49,838 nt of DNA. Source: a virus. The position numbers and the translations under genes were made by a program. Location: IMG/VR virus record IMGVR_UViG_3300037502_001430, positions 1 to 49,838 of that record. One strand, 5' to 3'. Positions within the stretch are counted from its first letter, which is position 1; the number at the start of each line of letters is the position of its first letter. This document shows positions 32,363-38,973 of the stretch, in pieces. The notes beneath the pieces were generated by a model that saw only the letters and a list, made by a program, of their open reading frames with translations, did no database searches and was not told where the DNA came from.

Positions 32363-32370
32363 TATATTTG
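32363..32370 (+). promoter_or_regulatory. -7 promoter element
   Basis: TATATTTG lies 33 bases before the ATG at 32404. The upstream -33 is T-rich (the terminator's T-tract, spaced 16-17 bp) with no good TTG, so this is a weaker match than the others. Confidence 0.6.
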
Positions 32371-32403
32371 CAGTCCGCAGGTAGCGGTAAAAACTTACTA
32401 AAA

Positions 32404-32694
32404 ATGGGGAAATTATCGGGTGTAGAATTGATTGCGCAAGAAAGACAAGAACAAATAGCGAAACACAACAGAGATGTTAATTTTGACCAAGAAATTAATA
32501 GCAAAGGGCAGCTTGTGTATGCAGCCACATTGCTATTGAATGATGGGCATGACGGTGCAATGGGTGACGAAGGATACCCACTAAATTGGAATGAGGATGT
32601 ATGGCTTAAAATGAGTTCTAAGCCTTACAAAGAAAGATTGATTATAGTGGGGGCGTTAATTGCTGCCGAAATAGATAGAATTAACCTTCCTTAG
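32404..32694 (+). CDS. Hypothetical phage protein with 'ALIAAEIDRI' motif
   Basis: 96 residues from the ATG at 32404; the upstream extension to 32284 crosses the terminator and promoter. 'ELIAQERQEQIAKHNRDVNF', 'GQLVYAATLLLN', 'PLNWNEDVWLKMSSKPYKERLIIVGALIAAEIDRI' is a pattern I have seen repeatedly in phage proteins (E-R-x-x-Q-I, A-A, then G-A-L-I-A-A-E-I-D-R). Function unknown. Closed by a terminator at 32720-32746. Confidence 0.72.
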   Translation: MGKLSGVELIAQERQEQIAKHNRDVNFDQEINSKGQLVYAATLLLNDGHDGAMGDEGYPLNWNEDVWLKMSSKPYKERLIIVGALIAAEIDRINLP

Positions 32695-32719
32695 TTTCCT
32701 TAGTAAGTTCTGAGGACTT

Positions 32720-32746
32720 AGCCCACTTTAATCGGTGGGCTTTTTT
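32720..32746 (+). terminator. Intrinsic terminator
   Basis: Stem AGCCCAC (32720-32726) with GTGGGCT (32735-32741), followed by TTTTTT. It ends the single-gene unit 32404-32694. Confidence 0.8.
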
Positions 32747-32762
32747 ATTTACAAAATATGTG

Positions 32763-32770
32763 TATCTTTG
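32763..32770 (+). promoter_or_regulatory. -7 promoter element
   Basis: TATCTTTG, 22 bases upstream of the ATG at 32793. It follows the terminator T-tract at the same distance as at 32363, suggesting a repeated terminator-promoter arrangement. No clear -33. Confidence 0.6.
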
Positions 32771-32792
32771 AGGTTCACAAAAACCAAACGAA

Positions 32793-33245
32793 ATGGGAGC
32801 AACTAACAAACAGTTACAAGACAAATTAAACATGGCTAACAAAGTGGTAGCCGAGTTGATGAAGGAAGTGCAAACGGTAAAACAATATGCGAAAAAGGTA
32901 GACGCACAAAATGAGATATTGAGGGAAAGTAACGCTGAATTAAATGCTGAAATTGAAACGCTGAAAAAAGAAAAAGATAACTTTGAACGCAACTTTAACA
33001 ACGTAAATGAATGTTACGAAGGTATTTTTGATAGCTACGAAAAATTAAAGGCAGATTACACCGAAGTAAATAAAAACTATAAGGATTTACTTGATAAGTT
33101 TACAGAGATTTTAGCTGAAAACTACGCTTTAAAATCCGAGATTGAGCGCACTAATAGGCATATTAATTTAGCCGAAAATGCTATACATAGAGAGCAACAA
33201 CCGTTAGTAGTCAACCATTATCATAATTGCACTATAAATAAATAA
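32793..33245 (+). CDS. Coiled-coil protein, 150 aa
   Basis: Nearly all heptad-pattern helix: 'LQDKLNMANKVVAELMKEVQTVKQYAKKVDAQNEILRESNAELNAEIETLKKEKDNFERNF', and so on through residue 125. The C-terminus has 'NHYHNCTINK'. No domain recognised. Its location between terminator and the spanin gene suggests a lysis or late accessory role, but I cannot support one. Confidence 0.7.
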   Translation: MGATNKQLQDKLNMANKVVAELMKEVQTVKQYAKKVDAQNEILRESNAELNAEIETLKKEKDNFERNFNNVNECYEGIFDSYEKLKADYTEVNKNYKDLLDKFTEILAENYALKSEIERTNRHINLAENAIHREQQPLVVNHYHNCTINK

Positions 33246-33257
33246 GAACTATATTTG
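33227..33257 (+). promoter_or_regulatory. Promoter for holin-like/spanin unit
   Basis: -33 TTG (33227-33229), 20-bp spacer, -7 TATATTTG (33250-33257), 17 bases before the ATG at 33275. The -33 lies inside the end of the coiled-coil gene. Confidence 0.8.
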
Positions 33258-33274
33258 CACAAACAAACCAAAAC

Positions 33275-33472
33275 ATGATACACTTAATTTACATTTACCT
33301 AATGATTAACTGCTTTATTGCAGGGGTATTAAACGCTATAAATAAAGATGGCGATTACTCAAAAAGTACCGTAATTGGTGGTACATTATTAGCCGTATTG
33401 GTAGGTTTCCCTATTGGTATAGGTGTTTACATTTACCTTAAAAGAAAAGACAAAAAAGAAATAACATTATGA
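33275..33472 (+). CDS. Two-helix membrane protein (second holin candidate)
   Basis: 65 residues with hydrophobic segments at about 3-21 (HLIYIYLMINCFIAGVLNA) and 32-54 (VIGGTLLAVLVGFPIGIGVYIYL), joined by 'INKDGDYSKST'. C-terminal tail 'KRKDKKEITL' is basic, giving positive-inside topology. It overlaps the spanin candidate by 4 bp. Holin, antiholin or spanin partner are all possible. Confidence 0.55.
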   Translation: MIHLIYIYLMINCFIAGVLNAINKDGDYSKSTVIGGTLLAVLVGFPIGIGVYIYLKRKDKKEITL

Positions 33473-34059
33473 CATTCACAGACAACCACCCCAATAACCG
33501 TAATTTCGGGCTAATACTATTTAGTGTGATACTTACCATTGCTGTATGTGCTATAGTGGCGTTAAGCGGCTGCAAATCAACCGAGAAACGCCAAGCCAAG
33601 CTATACGGCAAGTTCGATAAGTTGAAACGCAAAGCAGATGCAGATAGCGTACTAAAGGTAGTGCCTAGTAAATGGAGTTTAGATAATTTCCCTATGAAAT
33701 TAACAGGAACAAAAACAGTCTATTTACCATCTAAGAAAATAATTACACATGATACGGTAATTACTACCAAGACTAAAAATGATACTACTTACATTACTAA
33801 GTACGTTAATAAGTATAGTCATTCGGTAGATACACTACAAACCACCGATACAATAGTAGACAATAGACCATTAACGCAATTACAGACAGATTACAGGGCG
33901 TTAGATGCTAAGTTGATACAAGCTATAACAAAAGCAGAAATAGCCACAGAAACGAAAAATAAACAGCGAGGTAAGATGTTATGGAGTATCGGTTTGAACT
34001 TGCTACTGATAATACTTATTATTGCTTATTTTTTAAGAAAGTTTGGAATATTGAGATAG
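33469..34059 (+). CDS. Candidate unimolecular spanin
   Basis: 196 residues. The N-terminal hydrophobic stretch 13-34 ends in lipobox LSGC with Cys35, giving an outer-membrane lipoprotein after processing. The middle is polar, strand-rich, with 'TKTVYLPSKKIITHDTVITTKTKND' and a helical part. The last 27 residues hold a membrane helix (LWSIGLNLLLIILIIAYF). A lipidated N-terminus plus a C-terminal membrane helix is the architecture of T1 gp11-type u-spanins, which span the periplasm and fuse membranes. It fits the neighbouring holin and endolysin. Family similarity itself is not visible. Confidence 0.6.
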   Translation: MTFTDNHPNNRNFGLILFSVILTIAVCAIVALSGCKSTEKRQAKLYGKFDKLKRKADADSVLKVVPSKWSLDNFPMKLTGTKTVYLPSKKIITHDTVITTKTKNDTTYITKYVNKYSHSVDTLQTTDTIVDNRPLTQLQTDYRALDAKLIQAITKAEIATETKNKQRGKMLWSIGLNLLLIILIIAYFLRKFGILR

Positions 34060-34072
34060 TGTTGTATATTTG
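34042..34072 (+). promoter_or_regulatory. Promoter of the noncoding RNA
   Basis: -33 TTTG (34042-34045), 19-bp spacer, -7 TATATTTG (34065-34072). It is an excellent consensus match lying at the end of the spanin gene. The next long open frame (endolysin, ATG 34291) is 219 bases away, beyond a terminator, so the promoter serves the RNA below. Confidence 0.85.
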
Positions 34073-34078
34073 CAAAAG

Positions 34079-34266
34079 AAATGACGGTCTGCAATCCGTA
34101 CCTTTCGTAATGTTGAACACGTTAACACCTGTCGTAAGATAGTATGCAGATTAAATAAGTTACTACACTCCAATGTAGGTTTAATCATGCCGAAATAATA
34201 TGGGCAATAGGTTGCCTTATGTATGTAACATAGCTTAAAAGCCTACCTTAACTGGTGGGCTTTTTT
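34079..34266 (+). ncRNA. Candidate structured noncoding RNA, about 185 nt
   Basis: Bounded by a consensus promoter and an intrinsic terminator, with no open frame longer than 10 codons. Visible elements are: TCTGCA (34088-34093) pairing with TGCAGA (34145-34150) over about 50 nt; hairpin TGTTGA/TTAACA (34111-34127); GATTAAA (34149-34155) with TTTAATC (34180-34186), enclosing CTACA/TGTAG; GGCAA, tetraloop TAGG, TTGCC (34203-34216); and TATGT/ACATA (34218-34232). An 11-nt direct repeat ACCTKTCGTAA occurs at 34100 and 34127. I recognise no known RNA class. It may act in trans, or be a leader that controls the endolysin gene. Confidence 0.65.
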
Positions 34267-34267
34267 G
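34239..34267 (+). terminator. Terminator of the noncoding RNA
   Basis: Stem AAGCCTACC (34239-34247) with GGTGGGCTT (34254-34262), one wobble, 6-base loop, then TTTTTT. It separates the RNA from the endolysin gene. Confidence 0.82.
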
Positions 34268-34278
34268 TTTTAAATCAC

Positions 34279-34286
34279 TATATTTG
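34279..34286 (+). promoter_or_regulatory. -7 element for the endolysin gene
   Basis: TATATTTG lies four bases before the ATG at 34291, so the message would be leaderless. No good -33 at 19-21 bp; the region there is the terminator stem. Confidence 0.55.
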
Positions 34287-34290
34287 CACT

Positions 34291-34752
34291 ATGAACACAG
34301 CCCCGAAAGACCCAATAACCATAACACGTATAGCAACACTACACCCATTAGTGCGTGATACCTTTACACGCTTCATAGTAGCATCAGAAAATGAGTTAAA
34401 TATTACTTTGAGGGTAACACATGCCTTACGTACAATAGCCGAGCAAAACGCCTTATATGCTCAAGGGCGTACTACATCAGGTAAGATAGTTACCAATGCT
34501 AAGGGTGGGCAATCGTATCATAACGTAGGACTTGCCATTGATGTAGTGGAAATGGTAGGTAAAACTGTAAACTGGAACTTTGATTACAGCAAATTAAAGC
34601 CTATTGCAGACCGTATGGGTATCGAGTGGGGCGGTACATGGAAATTTGTTGATAAGCCACATTTTCAAATAACATTCGGGTATAAAATAGCACAATTAGC
34701 AGCACTACCAAAGGATAAATCGGGATATCCGATTATACCCAATATAAAATAA
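34291..34752 (+). CDS. Endolysin, M15 peptidase (VanY/L-Ala-D-Glu type)
   Basis: 153 residues from the ATG at 34291 (a longer frame begins at 34255 inside the terminator). The zinc-peptidase pattern is present: 'ALRTIAEQNALYAQG', 'QSYHNVGLAIDVV' (H-x6-D), and 'WGGTWKFVDKPHFQI' with the final His of the site (W-x-x-D-x-x-H-F). These are hallmarks of phage M15 endopeptidases that cut peptidoglycan stems. No signal peptide or cell-wall-binding domain, consistent with a Gram-negative host and holin-dependent release. Confidence 0.9.
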   Translation: MNTAPKDPITITRIATLHPLVRDTFTRFIVASENELNITLRVTHALRTIAEQNALYAQGRTTSGKIVTNAKGGQSYHNVGLAIDVVEMVGKTVNWNFDYSKLKPIADRMGIEWGGTWKFVDKPHFQITFGYKIAQLAALPKDKSGYPIIPNIK

Positions 34753-34757
34753 TTTTA

Positions 34758-34776
34758 TTGCTACTTAAATTAGTTT
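34758..34776. repeat. 19-bp inverted repeat flanking the lysis region, right arm
   Basis: TTGCTACTTAAATTAGTTT is the perfect reverse complement of 31395-31413. It is followed by a -7-like TAGTTTTG at 34776-34783, which could form a promoter for the phosphoesterase gene. Confidence 0.85.
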
Positions 34777-34811
34777 AGTTTTGCTGACATTATTAATTAT
34801 AAACACTAATA

Positions 34812-35951
34812 ATGGCTAACCAGCACACAGTATCTAAGTATGAGCAATACAATGATGAACTATTAGAATTAAACAATTTAGGATTAAGCCAATATGAAGT
34901 AAGTAGACGAATAGTAGCAAAATATAACCTTGATTGTAGTGCCGATTCACTTCGCCACCATTTTAAAAAGTTACTAAAAAAACAACAGCACCCACTACTA
35001 TCAGCAGAATGTGATGAACTAGGCATACCTATAGACGATGTAAAGCACTATTGGTATAAGGGTAAATCATTCTCAATTTTCGTTAAAGGTCAACAAGTAA
35101 GCTATGAGGATATACGCAATAGCATTATACAAGATATTAAAGACCATGCACCTAACTACCAACCTTACCAATACACGCAAGACACTAATAGCTACTTGCT
35201 AGTAATAGACCCAGCAGATATACACCTTAACAAGTTATGCAGTGCATTTGAAACAACAGAGGCGTGTAATCACGATATAATTTACAATAGAGTACTAGAG
35301 GGCGTTAAAGGTATTATCGGGTATTGTAGGGGCTTTAAAATCGACCAAATACTATTCGTAGCAGGTAATGACATTCTACACGTTGATAACCCTAAAAACA
35401 CAACTACAAGCGGTACGCCACAAGATGCTTCGTTAATGTGGTTTGATGCCTTTGTTTTAGCACGTAAATTATTAACAGAGTGCATAGAATTACTGCTACC
35501 TATTGCACCTGTACATTTCCAGTATAACCCATCTAACCATGATTTTACAAATGGTTTTTTCTTAGCGCAAACAATACAAGCGTGGTTTACTAACTGTAAT
35601 AGTATCACATTTGATACCACAATGCAGCACCGCAAGTACTTTAAATACGGTCAAAATATCATAGGTACTACACATGGAGATGGAGCGAAAGAAACGGACT
35701 TAGCTTTATTAATGGCACATGAAGTAGGTTCAGCATGGCACGAATGTAAACATAGATACTACTACACACACCACATACATCATAAGAAAAGTAAAGACTA
35801 CATGAGCGTATGTGTTGAGGCTTTACGTTCGCCAAGTGGTACGGACGGTTGGCATCACAGGAACGGTTATCAACATAGCCCTAAAGCGGTTGAGGGGTAT
35901 ATACATAGCAAGGATAATGGACAGATAAGTAGGCTTACGTATATATTTTAA
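34812..35951 (+). CDS. Metallophosphoesterase with N-terminal helix-turn-helix
   Basis: 379 residues. Residues about 15-60 ('LLELNNLGLSQYEVSRRIVAKYNLDCSADSLRHHFKKL') look like a DNA-binding helix-turn-helix. The calcineurin-type core follows: 'DPADIHLNKL' (D-x-H), 'VAGNDILHVDN' (G-[ND]), 'PSNHD' (x-N-H-D), 'GTTHGDG' and 'YYTHHIHHKK' (the final histidine pair). The Asp, His and Asn needed for a di-metal site are present. Homologues occur in many phages and are often called nuclease-like, with no agreed substrate. It is a single-gene unit closed by a terminator. Confidence 0.85.
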   Translation: MANQHTVSKYEQYNDELLELNNLGLSQYEVSRRIVAKYNLDCSADSLRHHFKKLLKKQQHPLLSAECDELGIPIDDVKHYWYKGKSFSIFVKGQQVSYEDIRNSIIQDIKDHAPNYQPYQYTQDTNSYLLVIDPADIHLNKLCSAFETTEACNHDIIYNRVLEGVKGIIGYCRGFKIDQILFVAGNDILHVDNPKNTTTSGTPQDASLMWFDAFVLARKLLTECIELLLPIAPVHFQYNPSNHDFTNGFFLAQTIQAWFTNCNSITFDTTMQHRKYFKYGQNIIGTTHGDGAKETDLALLMAHEVGSAWHECKHRYYYTHHIHHKKSKDYMSVCVEALRSPSGTDGWHHRNGYQHSPKAVEGYIHSKDNGQISRLTYIF

Positions 35952-35981
35952 AATAGCCCACTATTAAGGTAGTGGGCTATT
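35952..35981. terminator. Intrinsic terminator between convergent units
   Basis: Perfect 12-bp stem AATAGCCCACTA (35952-35963) with TAGTGGGCTATT (35970-35981), 6-base loop, then GCTTTTG on the plus strand. It lies between the genes ending at 35951 (+) and 36001 (-), so it probably serves both. Confidence 0.75.
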
Positions 35982-36000
35982 GCTTTTGTGTAGATTGTAA

Positions 36001-36588
36001 TTATTCGCTTTTATTTATTTCCCTTTGCAAGTACCATAATGCTTTTTGTATATCTTGTTCCTTATTGCCTTTCCTATCAGCACGTAGCAGGTACTTTAGT
36101 GCATTACCCATGTTGAAATTAAGCCCAAAAGCATCAATAATATCAATTACCTCAAATCCTTTAACATTGTAGTGTGGGGGGTGGTTTACCATGTCGGGGG
36201 TAGGCTCGGTATTTTGGTTATCCATATACTTTTGCAAATTAGGCGGCTCATAGGTATCAGGCTTAATTATCTTGCCATCTTCACGCTTTAAAACCTTACC
36301 ATCGGGCATCACCTTAGTCATGTTGCTACGATGTACCTCGTTAAATGCAGCCTCTAATTTATCACCTAATCCGTAAGCGTGTGCAGTGCCTAACAATACA
36401 TAGAGTATGTCTGTAATTGCGTCTAATGCGTCAATGTTTGTTTCTGCATACTGTAGTTCGTTTACCTCTTCTATCAGTATGCTATGCCTCATTTGTCTTG
36501 TACCTTCATCTGGTATAGTCGGCACTACATTTACCATTTGACCGCATGCAGTCATAAATTCTTTTACTTTGTTTAGTTCGTTTGTCAT
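36001..36588 (-). CDS. MazG-like nucleotide pyrophosphohydrolase fused to DUF3310
   Basis: 195 residues. The N-terminal half has 'RHSILIEEVNELQYAETNIDALDAITDILYVLLGTAHAYGL', the E-E-x-x-E and D-x-x-x-D metal pattern of the all-alpha NTP-pyrophosphohydrolases, with 'FNEVHRSNMTKV' as in phage PRA-PH/MazG proteins. The C-terminal part 'VNHPPHYNVKGFEVIDIIDAFGLNFNMGNALKYLLRADRKGNKEQDIQKALWYL' is the DUF3310 (SaV-like) domain. It would cleave NTP or an alarmone and keep the nucleotide pool favourable. In most phages the two domains are separate or joined the other way round. Confidence 0.85.
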   Translation of the reverse strand: MTNELNKVKEFMTACGQMVNVVPTIPDEGTRQMRHSILIEEVNELQYAETNIDALDAITDILYVLLGTAHAYGLGDKLEAAFNEVHRSNMTKVMPDGKVLKREDGKIIKPDTYEPPNLQKYMDNQNTEPTPDMVNHPPHYNVKGFEVIDIIDAFGLNFNMGNALKYLLRADRKGNKEQDIQKALWYLQREINKSE

Positions 36589-36692
36589 TTTTTTAGTTTT
36601 TTATTAATATCAATTAGTAGATAAATACCCATTACAGCCAACACCGCATCAAGCAGTAGTAGCGCAAGTATTGTTTGTGGTAGTAGGTGCAT
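36585..36692 (-). CDS. Candidate 35-residue membrane peptide
   Basis: An ATG at 36692 opens a 35-residue frame with one strong hydrophobic helix (LLPQTILALLLLDAVLAV and on) ending in a basic tail KKLKK. Its TGA overlaps the ATG of the MazG-like gene in an ATGA arrangement, strong evidence of translational coupling. It fills an otherwise empty gap. Function unknown; compare the peptide at 1650-1724. Confidence 0.6.
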   Translation of the reverse strand: MHLLPQTILALLLLDAVLAVMGIYLLIDINKKLKK

Positions 36693-36884
36693 TTAATCAA
36701 GTAATTTAAATAAATGAGGGTAATCGGGGCAAAATGTAACCCAACGTTGTACATTATCCTCATCTTCATGACCCCAACAGTCGCCAGCTAAGGCATGATG
36801 TTTTGGGACTAATATATCCCCTTTGATTAGGTGCGTAAAATGTGGCATTCTTGCGGTTACTTCGTATCGGTTTGTGTTATCCAT
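36693..36884 (-). CDS. Hypothetical protein, 63 aa
   Basis: Contains 'ARMPHFTHLIKGDILVPKHHALAGDCWGHEDEDNVQRWVTFCPDYPHLFKLL', with several His and two Cys that could bind a metal. No family recognised. Its stop is one base before the start of the 35-residue membrane peptide, and its start overlaps the upstream gene by 8 bp. Confidence 0.6.
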   Translation of the reverse strand: MDNTNRYEVTARMPHFTHLIKGDILVPKHHALAGDCWGHEDEDNVQRWVTFCPDYPHLFKLLD

Positions 36885-37101
36885 TTTCTAGGCTTTTAAG
36901 GCGTGATTTTAATTCGGTTAGTACTTTGGTATGTGTAGATGTGTATTCAGCTATAAAAGCCCTCAAATGTGCTGCCGTTACGTTCTTATCTGATATACCT
37001 TTTACCATGTTGTACGTTGCTAAATTGCTTAAACGCAATGATGGGTCTTTAATGTTAAGGGCTATCTTAGCTACTTTGGTGTATTTAAGTGTTTCGCTCA
37101 T
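36877..37101 (-). CDS. Hypothetical helical protein, 74 aa
   Basis: Mostly helical: 'LKYTKVAKIALNIKDPSLRLSNLATYNMVKGI' and 'NVTAAHLRAFIAEYTSTHTKVLTELKSRLKSLENG'. No known motif. One base separates it from the paralogous-family gene at 37103. Part of the leftward MazG operon. Confidence 0.66.
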   Translation of the reverse strand: MSETLKYTKVAKIALNIKDPSLRLSNLATYNMVKGISDKNVTAAHLRAFIAEYTSTHTKVLTELKSRLKSLENG

Positions 37102-37102
37102 G

Positions 37103-37348
37103 TTATGCGTTTAAATCTATTTGTGAAATGTGGTGTGTGGGGTATGTGCTAAATCCAGCAACAAGAGTGATTATGTAGTCTAAATTAGCTGAATAAATAC
37201 TAATTAAGTGATTAGTTGCTAAACTTTCGTATGTTGAATCTTTGAACCTATATTTACTTTGAAGTAGGTTCACCACCTCTCTTAATTTCTCATTCGTGCC
37301 ACAATCTATGTAGCAGTCTGTTTTGATAATCTCGCTTAGTTTTATCAT
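37103..37348 (-). CDS. Small protein of a three-member paralogous family
   Basis: 81 residues, starting MIKLSEIIKTDCYIDCGTNEKLREVVNLLQSKYRF. The opening (I, Cys-Tyr-Ile-Asp-Cys, Asn, L-R-E-x-V, L-L) is shared with proteins at 38659-38955 and 45162-45425. The three are diverged duplicates. Function unknown; the compact alpha/beta look suggests a small binding module. Confidence 0.68.
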   Translation of the reverse strand: MIKLSEIIKTDCYIDCGTNEKLREVVNLLQSKYRFKDSTYESLATNHLISIYSANLDYIITLVAGFSTYPTHHISQIDLNA

Positions 37349-37536
37349 TGTTTTTGGTTTAAAATGTTGTTATATGCGTTTTGCCATGCGTTATCTTCTG
37401 AAACTAAACTGTAGCCGTATTGACTTCTAACACCTTCATCATATATGCTATTGATGTGGTAATTGTCATACTTATCTACCCTGCAATACGCATCGGGGTA
37501 AACTTTCAGCACCTCTTGTTTGTGGTTTGTTTCCAT
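37345..37536 (-). CDS. KVYPDA-domain protein, 63 aa
   Basis: Residues 'EVLKVYPDAYCRVDKYDNY' and 'LVSEDNAWQNAYNNIL' reproduce the first half of the protein at 1229-1648, so this is a stand-alone version of that domain. First gene of the leftward operon, with a promoter just upstream. Stop overlaps the next gene by 4 bp. Confidence 0.68.
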   Translation of the reverse strand: METNHKQEVLKVYPDAYCRVDKYDNYHINSIYDEGVRSQYGYSLVSEDNAWQNAYNNILNQKQ

Positions 37537-37556
37537 AATTTGTTTTGTTTGAATTG

Positions 37557-37639
37557 CAAAGTTACACCAACATTCCCGAATAAAAAAATAAAGTTTTACA
37601 AAATAAAGTTTTTTATTTCAACTACTTACCCTATCTTTG
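37557..37639. promoter_or_regulatory. Divergent early promoter region
   Basis: Leftward -7 TAACTTTG (37557-37564), 20 bases before the ATG at 37536, and rightward -7 TATCTTTG (37632-37639), 16 bases before the ATG at 37656. The -33 elements are less clear, lying in A- or T-rich runs. This region separates the leftward MazG operon from the rightward replication operon. Confidence 0.65.
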
Positions 37640-37655
37640 TGGAAAATTAAACGAT

Positions 37656-37844
37656 ATGCAAACAGATAACCACTTCGAGAAACTACAACACCAGTACGAA
37701 GCACAACAGTACCTTGAGAATGAAAACAGTACAGGCGATGTATCTAAAGTAGATAAGTACAAGCCACATAATTACTATTGTGGCAGCTACTCACACAAAT
37801 ACTCGCACTTAGATGCAGACAGTAACGAAGATTTTGATAATTAA
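37656..37844 (+). CDS. Hypothetical acidic protein, 62 aa
   Basis: Begins MQTDNHFEKLQHQYEAQQYL; Asn/Tyr/His-rich with an acidic tail (DADSNEDFDN). Probably partly disordered. First gene of the rightward early operon. No family recognised. Confidence 0.65.
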   Translation: MQTDNHFEKLQHQYEAQQYLENENSTGDVSKVDKYKPHNYYCGSYSHKYSHLDADSNEDFDN

Positions 37845-37870
37845 TTCCTAACCAAATAAAAACCAAAAAA

Positions 37871-38302
37871 ATGAGCGCATTAAACAATTTAATCCAATTT
37901 GCCGAAAGATTAGACGGTGAATTACTTTCAGACTTTCAGCAACGTATCAACGCCTACATGGATGAACGTGACCGCCTACAAAATGAACGTATTGCCACAT
38001 CTCAGGCTACTACAGGCACGTTTGATGTTGTTGCAATAGCAGGTACAGCCGAAACGCTATTGAACGAAATAAACGTGGGCGATACGGTAATATGTGTTGT
38101 CGAATTTGCACTCCCGTATCAATCCCCGTATCAAAATACGGGATTAGATGGGATGATACCACATGGATATACCGCAACAGTAGACGGTGTGTATAATGAG
38201 TGTATATCATTTCATAAATCTGAACATCTATACAAAAAAAGTAACTTCCGCAAAGTATCAACACCAATCGTTAACCCTTTAAATTCAGTTGAAGGATGCT
38301 AG
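37871..38302 (+). CDS. Hypothetical protein, 143 aa
   Basis: Helical N-terminus 'LNNLIQFAERLDGELLSDFQQRINAYMDERDRLQNER', then a beta-rich part 'INVGDTVICVVEF' resembling a small barrel. It ends with Cys; the last codons overlap the start of the 51-residue membrane protein at 38296. No recognised function. Confidence 0.66.
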   Translation: MSALNNLIQFAERLDGELLSDFQQRINAYMDERDRLQNERIATSQATTGTFDVVAIAGTAETLLNEINVGDTVICVVEFALPYQSPYQNTGLDGMIPHGYTATVDGVYNECISFHKSEHLYKKSNFRKVSTPIVNPLNSVEGC

Positions 38303-38451
38303 ACCCAACAAACCCAACGACAGCAGACAGCGCACTTATAATAGCTGCAATAGTAGTAGTAATGGTATTTGTTATGATAGTAAGGGAAAGCATAACCACT
38401 ACCAAGCGCAAAAAAAATCACAATATTTTTGACGAAAACGATATATACTAA
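38296..38451 (+). CDS. Small membrane protein, 51 aa
   Basis: The ATG at 38296 overlaps the previous stop by 7 bp. 'DSALIIAAIVVVMVFVMIV' is one membrane helix, followed by the basic 'TTTKRKKNH' and an acidic tail. Positive charges after the helix predict N-out topology. Tight overlap with neighbours supports a real gene. Function unknown. Confidence 0.6.
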   Translation: MLDPTNPTTADSALIIAAIVVVMVFVMIVRESITTTKRKKNHNIFDENDIY

Positions 38452-38452
38452 C

Positions 38453-38536
38453 ATGGAAGAAATAATGGTAATAGCCTACACGATAGGCATAATAATCGGG
38501 ATTATTTACCTACTAAAAAAAATACACAATGACTAA
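38453..38536 (+). CDS. Membrane peptide, 27 aa
   Basis: The ATG at 38453 is one base after the previous stop. The peptide is almost entirely one membrane helix (IMVIAYTIGIIIGIIYLL) with 'KKIHND' at the end. The stop overlaps the next gene's ATG region. It is the fourth candidate single-helix peptide in this genome. Confidence 0.5.
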   Translation: MEEIMVIAYTIGIIIGIIYLLKKIHND

Positions 38537-38690
38537 GCGACAAAAAAAACACGAACAACTGGTAACACTGTACTACCATAGCAGCGTATTATCCGCAAGG
38601 CGCAGACCTAAAGTAACATACATTCAACTCATTCCTAACTTTTTAAAAGCTATACAAAATGCTTTCACTCAACCAAATCAAACACGATAA
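38529..38690 (+). CDS. Small basic protein, 53 aa
   Basis: The ATG at 38529 overlaps the preceding peptide by 8 bp. Highly basic (MTKRQKKHEQ and SARRRPK), no membrane segment. Could be a small nucleic-acid-binding protein. Its 3' end overlaps the next gene by 32 bp, which weakens the case. Confidence 0.45.
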   Translation: MTKRQKKHEQLVTLYYHSSVLSARRRPKVTYIQLIPNFLKAIQNAFTQPNQTR

Positions 38691-38955
38691 ATTTTACATA
38701 GACTGTCAAGATAACGCAACACTAAGAGAGTGTGTTAAGTTGTTGCCGTATGGTAAGAATTGGGTGCAAATAGCGGTACTATCAGACGGTGGTATAGGGT
38801 TTCAAAATAAAGTAATAGCAGTTGAAAATAACAGCACATACTACACTATCAACGAACCACATGCAATAGAGCCTATCATTTACCACTACTCCCAAATATC
38901 CGAATTTGCACACTTACACTCCAACTGGTACGACACAGTACACATTATGGATTAA
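38659..38955 (+). CDS. Small protein of a three-member paralogous family
   Basis: 98 residues. 'LNQIKHDKFYIDCQDNATLRECVKLLPYG' aligns with the opening of 37103-37348 and 45162-45425 (F/C-Y-I-D-C, N, L-R-E). The C-terminus 'EPIIYHYSQISEF' parallels 'THHISQI' in the other copy. Function unknown. Confidence 0.7.
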   Translation: MLSLNQIKHDKFYIDCQDNATLRECVKLLPYGKNWVQIAVLSDGGIGFQNKVIAVENNSTYYTINEPHAIEPIIYHYSQISEFAHLHSNWYDTVHIMD

Positions 38956-38973
38956 TTTCTATTTGTGCATAAG

